Of a stretch of 64,000 bases of DNA, positions 28,949 through 38,730 are shown in pieces (position 1 is the first letter of the stretch; the number at the start of each line of letters is the position of its first letter). Source of the stretch: Clostridium sp. (lineage in GTDB: Bacteria > Bacillota > Clostridia > Lachnospirales > Lachnospiraceae); assembly GCA_023667695.1 (NCBI GenBank), contig JAMOZY010000006.1:1-64000 (forward strand). The letters are read 5' to 3'. The notes below the pieces were generated by a model. It worked only from the letters and a program-made list of their open reading frames with translations. It did no database searches and had not been told where the DNA came from. The position numbers and the translations under genes are program-made.

Positions 28949-29149
28949 ATGAGTAAAGGTACAGTAAAGTGGTTTAACAGCCAGAAGGGTTACGGATTTA
29001 TTAGTGATGAATCAGGAAAGGATGTATTTGTACATTATTCCGGTTTGAACATGGATGGATTCAAGTCATTAGAGGATGGCGAAGCTGTAGAGTTTGAAGT
29101 GATTACAGGGGAGAAGGGTCCACAGGCTGTTAATGTAACCAGAGTTTAA
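28949..29149 (+). CDS. Cold shock domain protein, CspA family
   Basis: A 66-residue single-domain RNA chaperone. Both nucleic acid binding motifs are visible: KGYGFI (RNP1) near residue 13 and DVFVHYS (RNP2) near 25. The ATG at 28949 follows GGAGGTCAGGA and gives the canonical start [10 protein letters not shown]; the longer frame from 28907 is leader. It acts on mRNA structure in the cytoplasm; it may be constitutive rather than cold-induced. Confidence 0.96.
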   Translation: MSKGTVKWFNSQKGYGFISDESGKDVFVHYSGLNMDGFKSLEDGEAVEFEVITGEKGPQAVNVTRV

Positions 29150-29246
29150 TCAATACGAGGCGAGCAACGAGTACCTGTTTGGATATAATATATATTTTGT
29201 TTATTACTATTTGGATTGGCTTATCTTGCAGGAATCGCGATTGATG

Positions 29247-29276
29247 GGGGAGTTCTCGAGGGGGGGCTCCTTTTTT
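29247..29276 (+). terminator. Possible terminator after the cold shock gene
   Basis: G-rich GGGGGAG ... GGGGGGGCTCC stretch capable of a short GGAG/CTCC hairpin, followed by TTTTTTC. Confidence 0.45.
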
Positions 29277-29277
29277 C

Positions 29278-29306
29278 TTGACAAACTATAACCCATCTCC
29301 TAAAAT
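29278..29306 (+). promoter_or_regulatory. Promoter of the TetR-family gene
   Basis: Consensus TTGACA, a 17-bp spacer and TAAAAT. An imperfect inverted repeat (ATAACCC ... GGTTAGG) overlaps it and could be an autoregulatory operator. Confidence 0.65.
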
Positions 29307-29367
29307 AATGGTTAGGAAAGGTTACAGGCTTATCGAACGAAGGATAAGAAAATATGGAGGACTACTT

Positions 29368-29955
29368 ATGAGTGATAACTTTATTTCTCGAAAGGACCGG
29401 ATTATCGCCTCCGCCATCGAGATTATAAGTGAAGCAGGATTAGCGTCTTTATCCACAAAAACCCTGGCCATGAAGGAAAACATGTCAGAGGCATTGATTT
29501 ATAAGTATTTTGGAGGTATCAATGAAGTTCTGATTGAGGTTGTGGAATATTTTGTCCGATTTGATAAAAGTATCATTAAAACTGTAAAAGGAAAAGACGT
29601 ATCCAACGTGCAAAAGATTCATGAATTTTTTGAAACATACGCCATATATTATGATAACTATATGGAAATCTCGGCTATTGTCCTGAATTATGAAGCACTG
29701 CTGCATAATACGGGAACCAGGGAGATTATTGGCAATTGTATTGAAGAACGGAATCATTTTTTATTGCAGTTGATTCAGGATGCCATGGCGGCAGGGGAGA
29801 TTAACAATACCTTTTCTGCCGGTCAGCTTCGGAGTATTCTGATGGGGGTATTAAATAATCAGCTTTTAGACCGAAGAACCATTTATCATACAGAGAAGTT
29901 AAAGCATGAAGTTATGGAAAGCATTGATAAATTATTAATGTCAGTAAAAAAATAG
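29368..29955 (+). CDS. TetR/AcrR family transcriptional regulator
   Basis: A 195-residue regulator. The N-terminal helix-turn-helix is read from RKDRIIASAIEIISEAGLAS and MKENMSEALIYKYFGG; the C-terminal helical domain is the ligand and dimer part. The ATG follows TGGAGG by 7 nt; the longer frame from 29278 starts inside the promoter. It precedes a lone receiver-domain gene by 13 bp, so the two are probably co-transcribed. Effector and targets unknown. Confidence 0.9.
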   Translation: MSDNFISRKDRIIASAIEIISEAGLASLSTKTLAMKENMSEALIYKYFGGINEVLIEVVEYFVRFDKSIIKTVKGKDVSNVQKIHEFFETYAIYYDNYMEISAIVLNYEALLHNTGTREIIGNCIEERNHFLLQLIQDAMAAGEINNTFSAGQLRSILMGVLNNQLLDRRTIYHTEKLKHEVMESIDKLLMSVKK

Positions 29956-29968
29956 GAGGGCATCGAAT

Positions 29969-30361
29969 ATGAAAATATTAGTAGCCGAGGATGATGAAGC
30001 AAACCGCAAGTTTTTAACAAAGCTGCTTGCCAAGTTCGGTGATGTGACAGTTGTGGGGGATGGCTTTCAGGCGGTAAAAAAATATATGCAGGCTTTGGAT
30101 GAGCGGGAACCTTATCGTTTGGTCTGTCTGGATGTGATGATGCCCAGAATCGATGGATATAAGGCATTGGATGCCATTCGGGATATCGAAGGGAAATATG
30201 CTCTGATTGCCGGCGAACGGGCAAAAATCATCATGATTAGCGCTCTGGATGAAGGTGGATTTGATGAAGAGCTGGCAGGCAGCCAGTATGATTGTTATAT
30301 GAGTAAACCAATTGATATATTGGAATTTGAGATGAATTTGAAGCGCATGGGAATGCTTTAG
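29969..30361 (+). CDS. Single-domain response regulator, CheY-like
   Basis: A 130-residue receiver domain with no output domain. The phosphoacceptor is Asp55 in LVCLDVMMPRIDG, the acidic pair is EDDE near residue 7, and the conserved lysine is Lys113 in MSKPID. It follows the TetR gene and has no histidine kinase next to it, so it probably takes part in a phosphorelay or binds a protein partner. A chemotaxis role is not supported by context. Confidence 0.9.
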   Translation: MKILVAEDDEANRKFLTKLLAKFGDVTVVGDGFQAVKKYMQALDEREPYRLVCLDVMMPRIDGYKALDAIRDIEGKYALIAGERAKIIMISALDEGGFDEELAGSQYDCYMSKPIDILEFEMNLKRMGML

Positions 30362-30456
30362 AGGAGAAGGGCTGTTGAGATAACAGCCCTGTTTTCGTTC
30401 GCCCCGGTTTGCCAGAGGCAAAAAATGCGGTAACAGAAATGGATGGAGTGATACAT

Positions 30457-31776
30457 ATGGATATGTTTGAGTATATGCGGCAGCAGAATATGGAACAGGA
30501 GTCACCGCTGGCAAAGCGGATGCGTCCGACGAAGCTGGAGGAGGTCGTAGGGCAGGAGCATATTATCGGGAAGGACAAGCTGCTTTATCGTGCCATTCAG
30601 GCAGATAAGCTAAGCTCGATTATTCTGTATGGCCCGCCGGGGACGGGAAAAACGACTCTGGCTATGGTGATTGCCAATTCTACCAGTGCCGCATTTACCC
30701 AGATTAATGCGACTACCTCCGGAAAGAAGGATATGGAAGAGGTAGTCCGGAAGGCAAAGGACACTATGGGTATGTATCAGAAGAAAACCATTTTGTTCGT
30801 GGATGAGATTCATCGGTTTAACAAAGCACAGCAGGATTATTTGCTGCCCTTTGTAGAGGATGGAACGGTGGTTTTGATTGGCGCGACTACGGAAAATCCG
30901 TACTTTGAGGTAAACGGGGCATTATTATCCCGTTCCAATATCTTCCAGTTACAGCCCTTAAGCAGGGAAAATATCCGGGAGCTGATTCTTCGGGCTGTCT
31001 ATGAAAAGGAAAAGGGCATGGGAGCGTATGATGCTGAGATTGATGATGCAGCAGCGGATTTTCTTGCAGATATGGCAGAGGGAGATGCCAGAAGCGCTTT
31101 AAATGCAATCGAGCTGGGAATTCTGACTACAGACCGTCAGGCAGATGGAAAGATTCATATTACCCTTTCGGTAGCAGAGGAGTGTATCCAGCGGCGTTCT
31201 TTGAAATACGATAAGGATGGAGATAATCATTATGATACCATATCCGCATTTATCAAGAGTATGCGTGGCTCTGACCCGGATGCGGCAGTTTATTATCTGG
31301 CGAAAATGCTCTATAGCGGAGAGAGTGTGACCTTTGTGGCAAGAAGGATTATGATTTGCGCATCCGAGGATGTAGGAAATGCAGACCCCCAGGCGATTCA
31401 GGTGGCCGTTGCCTGCGCCCAGGCAGTCGAACGGGTGGGAATGCCGGAGGCACAGATAATTCTGGCTCATGCCGCCATTTACGTTGCCTGCGCACCGAAG
31501 AGCAATTCCGTTGTCAATGCCATATCCGAGGCCATGCAGACGGTAAAGGAACGGCAGACGGGTGCAGTTCCGGTACATCTGCGGGATACCCACTATAGCG
31601 GAGCTGGAAAACTAGGTCATACAGGCTATCAGTACGCCCATGATTATCCCAATCATTATGTGGAACAGCAGTATCTGCCGGATGATTTGGTGGGAACCCG
31701 GTTCTATGTACCAGGTGAATTGGGATATGAACAGCAGATTCAGGATTATTTTCAGAGGATAAAAAAGAACAGGTAA
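30457..31776 (+). CDS. rarA: Replication-associated recombination protein A, AAA+ ATPase
   Basis: RarA/MgsA family ATPase, related to clamp-loader subunits, acting at stalled replication forks. 439 residues from the ATG behind GGAGTG. It begins with LAKRMRPTKLEEVVGQEHIIG, then Walker [12 protein letters not shown], Walker B FVDEIHRFNK, sensor 1 IGATTENP, the SRSNIFQLQPL arginine finger region and the C-terminal tetramerisation domain ending in GTRFYVPGELGYE. It is followed by a small membrane protein gene 18 bp later. Confidence 0.94.
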   Translation: MDMFEYMRQQNMEQESPLAKRMRPTKLEEVVGQEHIIGKDKLLYRAIQADKLSSIILYGPPGTGKTTLAMVIANSTSAAFTQINATTSGKKDMEEVVRKAKDTMGMYQKKTILFVDEIHRFNKAQQDYLLPFVEDGTVVLIGATTENPYFEVNGALLSRSNIFQLQPLSRENIRELILRAVYEKEKGMGAYDAEIDDAAADFLADMAEGDARSALNAIELGILTTDRQADGKIHITLSVAEECIQRRSLKYDKDGDNHYDTISAFIKSMRGSDPDAAVYYLAKMLYSGESVTFVARRIMICASEDVGNADPQAIQVAVACAQAVERVGMPEAQIILAHAAIYVACAPKSNSVVNAISEAMQTVKERQTGAVPVHLRDTHYSGAGKLGHTGYQYAHDYPNHYVEQQYLPDDLVGTRFYVPGELGYEQQIQDYFQRIKKNR

Positions 31777-31794
31777 GGGGTAAGAGGAGCAGAA

Positions 31795-32019
31795 ATGAAA
31801 AAATTAAGACAAATAGCAGCATGGATTGGAATTATTGTAGTAGTGGGACTGGTAACCGCAACCTTTGTTCTTGGAATCAGCGGAAGCAGTCTGACGGTTT
31901 CCATGCTGATTTTAACAATGGGAGTTTCCATTGTTCTCTGGGTTCTCTTATGGTTCATAAAAATCCTGGAGAACCGCCGGAAGGAAGAAAATCAGGAAAA
32001 GAAGGAATCCAAGGTATGA
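31795..32019 (+). CDS. Small two-helix membrane protein
   Basis: A 74-residue protein with two hydrophobic segments (about 8-28 and 33-55) and a strongly charged C-terminal tail rich in Lys and Glu. RBS GAGGAGCAG before the ATG and codon use like its neighbours support it being real. It probably forms an operon with rarA; no family recognised and function unknown. Confidence 0.7.
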   Translation: MKKLRQIAAWIGIIVVVGLVTATFVLGISGSSLTVSMLILTMGVSIVLWVLLWFIKILENRRKEENQEKKESKV

Positions 32020-32149
32020 AAGCTGTTATTTCAGCAGGATTTTCAGTAAAGGTTTAATCAAAACTTCATGTATTTTTTATACTATTTTGTTGTCATATAT
32101 GATATAATCCCTCTTGTTAAGCAGAAGAATATGGAAGGAAAGATGAGAA

Positions 32150-34558
32150 GTGCTAAAAATATTTCGTTATATGAAAAGCCAGTGGTATCTGGTTTTGGTT
32201 GTAATTGCATTATTAGTAGTACAGGCACAGTGTGATTTGTCCCTGCCGGAGTATACCTCTAAGATTATTGATACCGGTATCCAGAATCAGGGCATGGAGC
32301 ATTGCGTACCGGAGCTGATTCTGGCGGAGGAGCATCAGGCAATCGGTTTGTTTCTGACGGCAGAGGAGATGGCGGATTGGAATGCTATCTATGACCCGAA
32401 GGGAGATATTTATCAGCTGAATATTGCCGGAGATTCTGAACGGTGGTATCAGGCAGATGAGGAATTCCGTATCCCAATCCTGATGAATGGGAATATGAGA
32501 AAGATGACGGCAGAACGCCTTGGGGCTATGATGGCGGAAGCAGTACCGGATATGACGGTGTCCGACACGGAGATTATGATTATGACTGAACTGCAGACCA
32601 GCGGTACGGGGAAAGGACCTGGTATGGAGGTAGCAGTTGACCTGCAAAATCTTGTTCAGACCTATGAGGTAGAGGAGGAAGATGGAGATGGGAATCCGGT
32701 AACCAATACCTATATGGATATACGCGGCTTGCTGCCGGTATTAAAGAAGATGGGAGCCTATACCGATACCGATGTGGAAGAACTGCGGTGTCAGACAGAG
32801 GAAGGCTTAGAAGCAGTAGGCGAGACGATGGTACAGTCTATGGCAGTTGCTTATGCGATTGAAGCGTATCAGGCGGCAGGGGGAGATATTCAGGCATTAC
32901 AGCAAGCCTATCTGTTAAAGACGGGAGGAAAGATGCTGGCATTGACGCTGCTTATGGTAGGTGTGGCGATTCTGGCAGGCTTTTTTGCGTCCCGGATTGG
33001 CGGCAGGATTGGCATGGAGCTGCGTGGGAATATATTCCGTAAGGTGGTCACCTTTATCAATCGGGAAATGGATCAGTTTTCGACTGCTTCCCTGATTACC
33101 CGGAGTACCAATGATGTCCAGCAGATTCAGATGGTATCGACGATGCTGCTGCGTATGTTGATTTATGCTCCTATCATTGGAATCGGCGGTGTATTCCATG
33201 TACTGAAAACCGGTGCCGGGATGGAATGGATTATTCTGCTGGCAGTCATCACCATTCTGGTGCTTGTAGGGGCCTTGATGCTGATTGCCATGCCGAAATT
33301 CAAGATTATGCAGAAAAAGGTGGACAACCTGAATCTGATTTCCAGGGAAATCCTGACCGGACTCATGGTAATACGGGCATTTGTCCGGGAGGATACAGAA
33401 GAACAGCGGTTTGATGAAGCCAATCGGGATTTGACAAAAACCATGCTGTTTACCAATCGGGTCATGACCTTTATGATGCCTGCCATGATGCTGATTATGA
33501 ATGGTATTTCCATCCTTATTGTCTGGATTTCAGCCAATCGGATTGATGCCGGTGTGATGCAGGTTGGTTCTATGACGGCGTTTATTACCTATACCATGCA
33601 GATTGTTATGGCATTTTTAATTATTTGTATGTTCTCGATTATGCTTCCGAGAGCCGGAGTTGCGGCAGACCGGATTGAGGAGGTATTGAATACAGAGGTA
33701 CTGGTAAAGGATGCTCCGGATGCTGTAACACTGGAACACTGTGAGGGAACGGTGGAATTCCATCATGTGAATTTCCGCTATCCGGGGGCAGAGGCAGATG
33801 TGCTGGAGGATATTGATTTTACTGCCCGGCCGGGAGAAACCACGGCAATTATCGGAAGTACCGGCTGTGGAAAGTCTACCTTGATTCATTTAATTCCCCG
33901 CTTCTATGATGTGACGGAGGGTTCCGTTACCATTGATGGCAGAGATATACGAACCCTGACCCAGGAATCTCTGCGGAATCAGATTGGTTTGGTGCCACAG
34001 AAGGGTGTATTATTTTCCGGAACCATTGCATCGAATCTGCAGTTTGGTAATCCGGATGCAGATGAGGAAGAGCTTCAGAAGGCCGCAGAGATTGCACAGG
34101 CAAAGGATTTTATTGAAGAAAAGAGCCAGAAATATGAAAGCAGTATCGCCCAGGGCGGTTCCAATGTGTCCGGCGGTCAGAAGCAGCGGTTGTCCATTGC
34201 CAGAGCCATTGCAAAGCATCCAAGGATTTTTATATTTGACGACAGCTTTTCTGCTTTGGATTTTAAAACAGATGCCGCCTTGCGTAAGGCACTTCATGAG
34301 CATGTTACGGATAGCACAGTCATCATTGTGGCGCAGCGGATTAGTACCATCCTTCATGCGGACCAGATTCTGGTATTGGATGAAGGCAGGATTGTAGGAA
34401 AGGGTACTCATGAGGAGCTGCTGGAAACCTGTGAGGTGTACCAGCAGATTGCAAGGTCCCAGTTGTCAGAGCAGGAGCTTTCTGAAAGCCGGAGCGTGTC
34501 TGCCCAGAAGGTGGCAGTCGATACAGCAGAGGGAAAGGAGGCTGGTTTTCATGAGTAA
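32150..34558 (+). CDS. ABC exporter half-transporter A with long extracytoplasmic insert and degenerate Walker B
   Basis: An 802-residue fused permease-ATPase of the type I exporter class. TM1 (about 14-32) is separated from TM2 (near 262-285) by an insert of over 220 residues, presumably extracytoplasmic, against a short loop in most members. The NBD has Walker A GSTGCGKST, signature VSGGQ and Walker B FIFDDSFSALD, in which Asp stands where the catalytic Glu is expected. The GTG start follows an AAGGAAAG-like site. Its stop overlaps the start of the partner gene by 8 bp. Likely a heterodimeric multidrug or lipid exporter of the BmrCD/YheHI type. Confidence 0.9.
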   Translation: MLKIFRYMKSQWYLVLVVIALLVVQAQCDLSLPEYTSKIIDTGIQNQGMEHCVPELILAEEHQAIGLFLTAEEMADWNAIYDPKGDIYQLNIAGDSERWYQADEEFRIPILMNGNMRKMTAERLGAMMAEAVPDMTVSDTEIMIMTELQTSGTGKGPGMEVAVDLQNLVQTYEVEEEDGDGNPVTNTYMDIRGLLPVLKKMGAYTDTDVEELRCQTEEGLEAVGETMVQSMAVAYAIEAYQAAGGDIQALQQAYLLKTGGKMLALTLLMVGVAILAGFFASRIGGRIGMELRGNIFRKVVTFINREMDQFSTASLITRSTNDVQQIQMVSTMLLRMLIYAPIIGIGGVFHVLKTGAGMEWIILLAVITILVLVGALMLIAMPKFKIMQKKVDNLNLISREILTGLMVIRAFVREDTEEQRFDEANRDLTKTMLFTNRVMTFMMPAMMLIMNGISILIVWISANRIDAGVMQVGSMTAFITYTMQIVMAFLIICMFSIMLPRAGVAADRIEEVLNTEVLVKDAPDAVTLEHCEGTVEFHHVNFRYPGAEADVLEDIDFTARPGETTAIIGSTGCGKSTLIHLIPRFYDVTEGSVTIDGRDIRTLTQESLRNQIGLVPQKGVLFSGTIASNLQFGNPDADEEELQKAAEIAQAKDFIEEKSQKYESSIAQGGSNVSGGQKQRLSIARAIAKHPRIFIFDDSFSALDFKTDAALRKALHEHVTDSTVIIVAQRISTILHADQILVLDEGRIVGKGTHEELLETCEVYQQIARSQLSEQELSESRSVSAQKVAVDTAEGKEAGFHE

Positions 34559-36401
34559 TTCTACGGAACGAAGACCGGTGCGTCCCATGGGACATGGTCC
34601 GGGGAGGATGACCGGAGAAAAGGCGAAGGATTTTAAAGGGACGATACGGAAGCTGATTGCCTATCTGGGTAATTTTAAAATCGGTGTTATTGTTGTTTTG
34701 CTTTTTGCAGTAGGAAGTACAGTGTTCAATATCCTGGGACCGAAAATCATGGGAACCGCCACGACAGAGCTGGCAAGTGGTCTTATGGCAAAAATCAGCG
34801 GAGCCGGAGGAATTAATTTTGCAGCAATCGGAAGAATCCTTCTGCTGGTCATGGGCTTATATGGATGCAGTGCAGTCTTTAACTTTGTACAGGGCTGGAT
34901 TATGACCGGAATTACCCAAAAGGTCTGTTATCGGATGCGACGGGAGATTTCTGAGAAGATTAACCGGATGCCGATGAAGTATTTTGAGAGCCGGACCGTT
35001 GGTGAAGTATTGTCAAGGATTACCAATGATGTGGATACCTTAGGACAGGGACTGAATCAGAGTATTACCCAATTAATCACATCAGTTTCTACCATGATTG
35101 GGGTACTGGTAATGATGCTGGCAATCAGTCCGTTGATGACGCTGATTGCAATCATTATTCTGCCTATCAGCATGATACTCATTTCCCTGGTGGTGAAGCG
35201 TTCCCAGAAATACTTTAAGAGCCAGCAGGCTTATCTGGGCAGTATTAACGGACAGGTGGAGGAGATATATAGCGGGCATCTGGTGGTGCAGGCATTTAAT
35301 AAGCAGAAGGAATCCATTGAAGCCTTCAATAAGACCAACCGAAAGCTGTATGAATCGGCATGGAAATCCCAGTTTATATCCGGTATGATGCAGCCAATTA
35401 TGATGTTTGTGGGGAATCTGGGCTACGTCGCTGTTGCTTTTGTGGGGGCGCTGCTTGCCATTCAGGGCAGGATTACCATTGGTGATATTCAGGCATTTAT
35501 CCAATATGTCCGGAACTTTACCCAGCCAATCCAGCAGATTGCACAGGTCATGAATATGATGCAGTCTATGGCAGCGGCAGCAGAGCGTGTCTTTGAATTC
35601 CTGAATGAGGAGGAAGAACAGGAGCAGGAGGTAACCCTGGCCGCAGGCGGAGCCTTAGAGGGCCGGGTGGCCTTCGAGCATGTACAGTTCGGATATACAG
35701 AGGATAAGATGATTATCCATGACTTTAGCGCGAAGGTTGCGCCGGGACAGAAGGTGGCAATCGTAGGACCGACCGGTGCTGGTAAGACAACGATGGTAAA
35801 GCTGTTAATGCGGTTTTATGATGTGAACAGCGGAGCTATTTTCGTAGATGGTAATAACGTGAAGGATTTCAACCGTCATGATTTGCGGAATGAATTCGGC
35901 ATGGTTTTGCAGGACACCTGGCTCTTCAAGGGAACCATTATGGAAAATATCCGGTACGGCCGGCCGGAGGCGGCAGATGAGGAAGTAATCGCAGCGGCCA
36001 AGGCAGCCCATGCCCATCACTTTATACAGACCCTGCCGGGGGGCTACCAGATGGAATTAAATGAAGAGGCAACCAATGTGTCCCAGGGGCAAAAGCAGCT
36101 TCTGACTATTGCCCGTGCCATATTGGCGGACAATCCGATTCTGATTTTAGATGAAGCTACTTCCTCTGTAGATACCAGAACCGAAATCCGGATACAAAAG
36201 GCCATGGATAACCTAATGAAGGGACGAACCAGCTTTATCATCGCCCATCGGTTAAGCACGATACGGGATGCCGATATGATACTGGTTATGAAGGACGGTG
36301 ACATTATCGAACAGGGAACTCACGAAGAACTGTTAGCAAAGCAAGGCTTCTACGCCGACCTGTATAACTCACAGTTTGAACTTCAATCAAGTCCTGCATA
36401 A
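34551..36401 (+). CDS. ABC exporter half-transporter B with divergent signature motif
   Basis: A 616-residue partner of the preceding gene. The start is the ATG at 34551 behind AAAGGAGG, within the end of the upstream gene. Six membrane segments are followed by an NBD with Walker A GPTGAGKTT and a normal Walker B ILILDEATSSVD, but the signature is VSQGQ instead of LSGGQ. Together with the Asp in partner A this leaves one composite ATP site canonical and one degenerate, the known hallmark of heterodimeric exporters. Substrate unknown. Confidence 0.92.
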   Translation: MSNSTERRPVRPMGHGPGRMTGEKAKDFKGTIRKLIAYLGNFKIGVIVVLLFAVGSTVFNILGPKIMGTATTELASGLMAKISGAGGINFAAIGRILLLVMGLYGCSAVFNFVQGWIMTGITQKVCYRMRREISEKINRMPMKYFESRTVGEVLSRITNDVDTLGQGLNQSITQLITSVSTMIGVLVMMLAISPLMTLIAIIILPISMILISLVVKRSQKYFKSQQAYLGSINGQVEEIYSGHLVVQAFNKQKESIEAFNKTNRKLYESAWKSQFISGMMQPIMMFVGNLGYVAVAFVGALLAIQGRITIGDIQAFIQYVRNFTQPIQQIAQVMNMMQSMAAAAERVFEFLNEEEEQEQEVTLAAGGALEGRVAFEHVQFGYTEDKMIIHDFSAKVAPGQKVAIVGPTGAGKTTMVKLLMRFYDVNSGAIFVDGNNVKDFNRHDLRNEFGMVLQDTWLFKGTIMENIRYGRPEAADEEVIAAAKAAHAHHFIQTLPGGYQMELNEEATNVSQGQKQLLTIARAILADNPILILDEATSSVDTRTEIRIQKAMDNLMKGRTSFIIAHRLSTIRDADMILVMKDGDIIEQGTHEELLAKQGFYADLYNSQFELQSSPA

Positions 36402-36463
36402 AAGGAAAAGGATTCCGCTTTGATTATCCGGAGCTGCCGGAAGGATATAAAGGGAGTGATATA

Positions 36464-37126
36464 GTGGCGAAGAATAAAATCTTAATCGTAGAGGATGAAG
36501 AAGCAATCGCAAAGATGATTGCTATGAATCTGAAGGTAGCTGACTATGAGGTACAGCTTTTTTATGATGGCAAGGCGGCGGCGGATGCCCTGCCGGACCG
36601 GCATGATTATGACCTGGCATTGTTAGATGTTATGCTTCCGGGACTGGATGGCTTTCAGCTGCTGGAGCATATGAAGGATTATGAGATTCCAGTTATCTTC
36701 CTGACGGCAAAGGATGATATCGGCTCCAAGATTCAGGGCTTAAAGGGCGGAGCAGAGGATTATATCGTAAAGCCCTTTGAGATATTAGAGCTTATGGTGC
36801 GGATAGAGAAGGTGCTGGAACGGACAAAGAAGCTAAGCAATGTGATTCAGGTATTGAATATGGAGATTAACTTCGAAGAGCATACGGTAAGGCAGAATGG
36901 CGCGGAGATTCCATTAAAGCCTATGGAATTCGAATTGCTGGCAGTCCTGGCAAAGAATAAGAATATTGCCATTTCCAGAGAGAATCTTCTGCGTATGGTC
37001 TGGGGCATGGATTATATGGGAGAAACCCGGACCGTAGATGTGCATATCGGACAGCTTCGGAAAAAGCTGGGTCTTAGTGATTCCATTAAGACCGTATCAA
37101 AAATGGGATACCGGTTGGAGGAATAG
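36464..37126 (+). CDS. OmpR/PhoB family response regulator
   Basis: A 220-residue regulator: receiver domain with phosphoacceptor Asp55 (LALLDVMLPGLDG), conserved Thr in FLTAKDD and Lys in IVKPFE, then a winged-helix DNA-binding domain (PLKPMEFELLAVLAKN ... RTVDVHIGQLRKKLG). The start is GTG behind GGGAGTG. Only 2 bp separate it from the kinase gene. It probably controls the downstream lipoprotein-ABC genes. Confidence 0.95.
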   Translation: MAKNKILIVEDEEAIAKMIAMNLKVADYEVQLFYDGKAAADALPDRHDYDLALLDVMLPGLDGFQLLEHMKDYEIPVIFLTAKDDIGSKIQGLKGGAEDYIVKPFEILELMVRIEKVLERTKKLSNVIQVLNMEINFEEHTVRQNGAEIPLKPMEFELLAVLAKNKNIAISRENLLRMVWGMDYMGETRTVDVHIGQLRKKLGLSDSIKTVSKMGYRLEE

Positions 37127-37128
37127 CA

Positions 37129-38547
37129 GTGAAATTAAGGACGAAAATCATAGCTTTTAGCAGTATTGCCGTAGCCTTTGCCTGTCTGCTCAGTGACGGA
37201 ATCATCTGGAAATTCTATCAGAAAACGAAGCTGGATGAAGCTCTGCTGCGAGGATACCAGACAAGCTACGCCATACGGAGTGAATTAAGTGATAATTTGA
37301 AAATAATGCCTTCTGTACAGATAAATGCTACCTATATCAATTACTATTTTAAAAGCCGGGGGGATGATTACAGTGTATGTATCCGGATAGAAAATGGCTA
37401 CAATGCATTGAGCGTTCGAGGAGAGGATACAGAAGAATATAACGATATGGAAGAATTATATAATCATACGGTTTTTTCTGTCCAGGAGCTGCTGGGGGAG
37501 AATTATAAAAGCTATGAAAGGTTACTGTATTCCGACCTTACCTGGAAGGGCGGGCATTATCTGGTATTTGCCGATGCATTGACGGAAGAAGATATTGTGC
37601 TGTTTCATATCGTAGATATTAATTATGTATGGGAAGAATTAGAGCAGATGATTTTGATTATGCTTCTGATTACGGCAGCAGCGGCGGCAGCGGTAATCTT
37701 TCTGCTTTCCATGGTATTGAAAGCAGCACTTCGGCCTTTGCAGGAGCTGAATACCACGACCCAGTGGATAGCAGAAGGGCTGTATGATCAAAGGGTGGAG
37801 GTAAAAGGGCAGGATGAAATCGGACAATTAGCGGAATGCTTTAATGCCATGGCGGAAGCGGTAGAGGCAAGAACCCGGAATCTGGAAGAATCCGAGCAGA
37901 AGAAAACGCTGTTCATGGGGAATCTGACCCATGAATTAAAGACGCCCATGACTGCAATCTCCGGCTATGCCCAGACCCTGTTATCCACGAAGCTCAGCCG
38001 GGAGGATGAAGAGGAAGCCCTTCATTATATCTATGAGGAATGCGGGCGGTTAGAGCGATTGTCAAAGAAAATGATGAAGCTGCTGGAGCTGGACCAGGAG
38101 GAGACATTAGAGCTGGAGGATATTCCGGTCCGGAGCTTGTTTGAAGCAGCAGAACGTTCCTGTCAGGTTCTATTACGGGAAAAGCAGATGACGTTAACCA
38201 TGACGGAGCATGGAGAACGGTTTCGGATGGATTTTGACCTTATGACGGATGTGATTATTAACCTGATTGACAACGGAATAAAAGCAAGTCAGCCGGGGGA
38301 AAGCATCTGTCTGCTGGCAGAGGGCAATACCATTCAGGTTCAGGATTTTGGACAGGGGATACCGAAGGAGGAGCAGGAACGGATTTTAGAACCCTTTTAT
38401 ATGATTGATAAGTCCAGAAGCCGGAAGAACGGCGGGGCGGGACTGGGACTTGCCCTGACTGCACTGATTATGAAAAGGCATCAGGCGTCTCTGCGGATTG
38501 AGAGTGAGGTTGGAAAAGGGACACGAATGATTTTACAATTTGTTTAA
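37129..38547 (+). CDS. Sensor histidine kinase
   Basis: A 472-residue membrane kinase. TM1 (about 8-28) and TM2 (about 170-195) enclose an extracytoplasmic sensor domain of about 140 residues with no recognised fold, then a HAMP linker (LQELNTTTQWIAEG), H-box LTHELKTPMTAISGY with His268, N-box IINLIDNGIKAS, and G-boxes DFGQGIPKEE and GGAGLGLAL. GTG start. A terminator follows, so the next gene has its own transcription start or depends on read-through. Confidence 0.94.
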   Translation: MKLRTKIIAFSSIAVAFACLLSDGIIWKFYQKTKLDEALLRGYQTSYAIRSELSDNLKIMPSVQINATYINYYFKSRGDDYSVCIRIENGYNALSVRGEDTEEYNDMEELYNHTVFSVQELLGENYKSYERLLYSDLTWKGGHYLVFADALTEEDIVLFHIVDINYVWEELEQMILIMLLITAAAAAAVIFLLSMVLKAALRPLQELNTTTQWIAEGLYDQRVEVKGQDEIGQLAECFNAMAEAVEARTRNLEESEQKKTLFMGNLTHELKTPMTAISGYAQTLLSTKLSREDEEEALHYIYEECGRLERLSKKMMKLLELDQEETLELEDIPVRSLFEAAERSCQVLLREKQMTLTMTEHGERFRMDFDLMTDVIINLIDNGIKASQPGESICLLAEGNTIQVQDFGQGIPKEEQERILEPFYMIDKSRSRKNGGAGLGLALTALIMKRHQASLRIESEVGKGTRMILQFV

Positions 38548-38569
38548 AAAACGATGAATACTTGATGTA

Positions 38570-38627
38570 AAAATCCATGCTAGGATAGGTTCATAAAAGG
38601 GAACCCTCCGGCATGGATTTTCTTTTG
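38570..38627 (+). terminator. Terminator after the histidine kinase gene
   Basis: Perfect outer stem AAAATCCATGC / GCATGGATTTT enclosing a GGTTC/GGAACC-type inner hairpin, followed by TCTTTT. Confidence 0.88.
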
Positions 38628-38730
38628 GATATGTAAATCAAGCGCTTAAGGGCTGTGAATTTTAATTTTGACAATGAAAGAGTCAGGCTGTTAGGAGCTA
38701 TGAACTGTGACAGTGAAAGGAGATAGAAAA

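Noticed and set aside
29969..30361. Chemotaxis protein CheY
   Set aside because: No che or flagellar genes nearby; the neighbour is a TetR regulator, so only a generic receiver-domain call is made.
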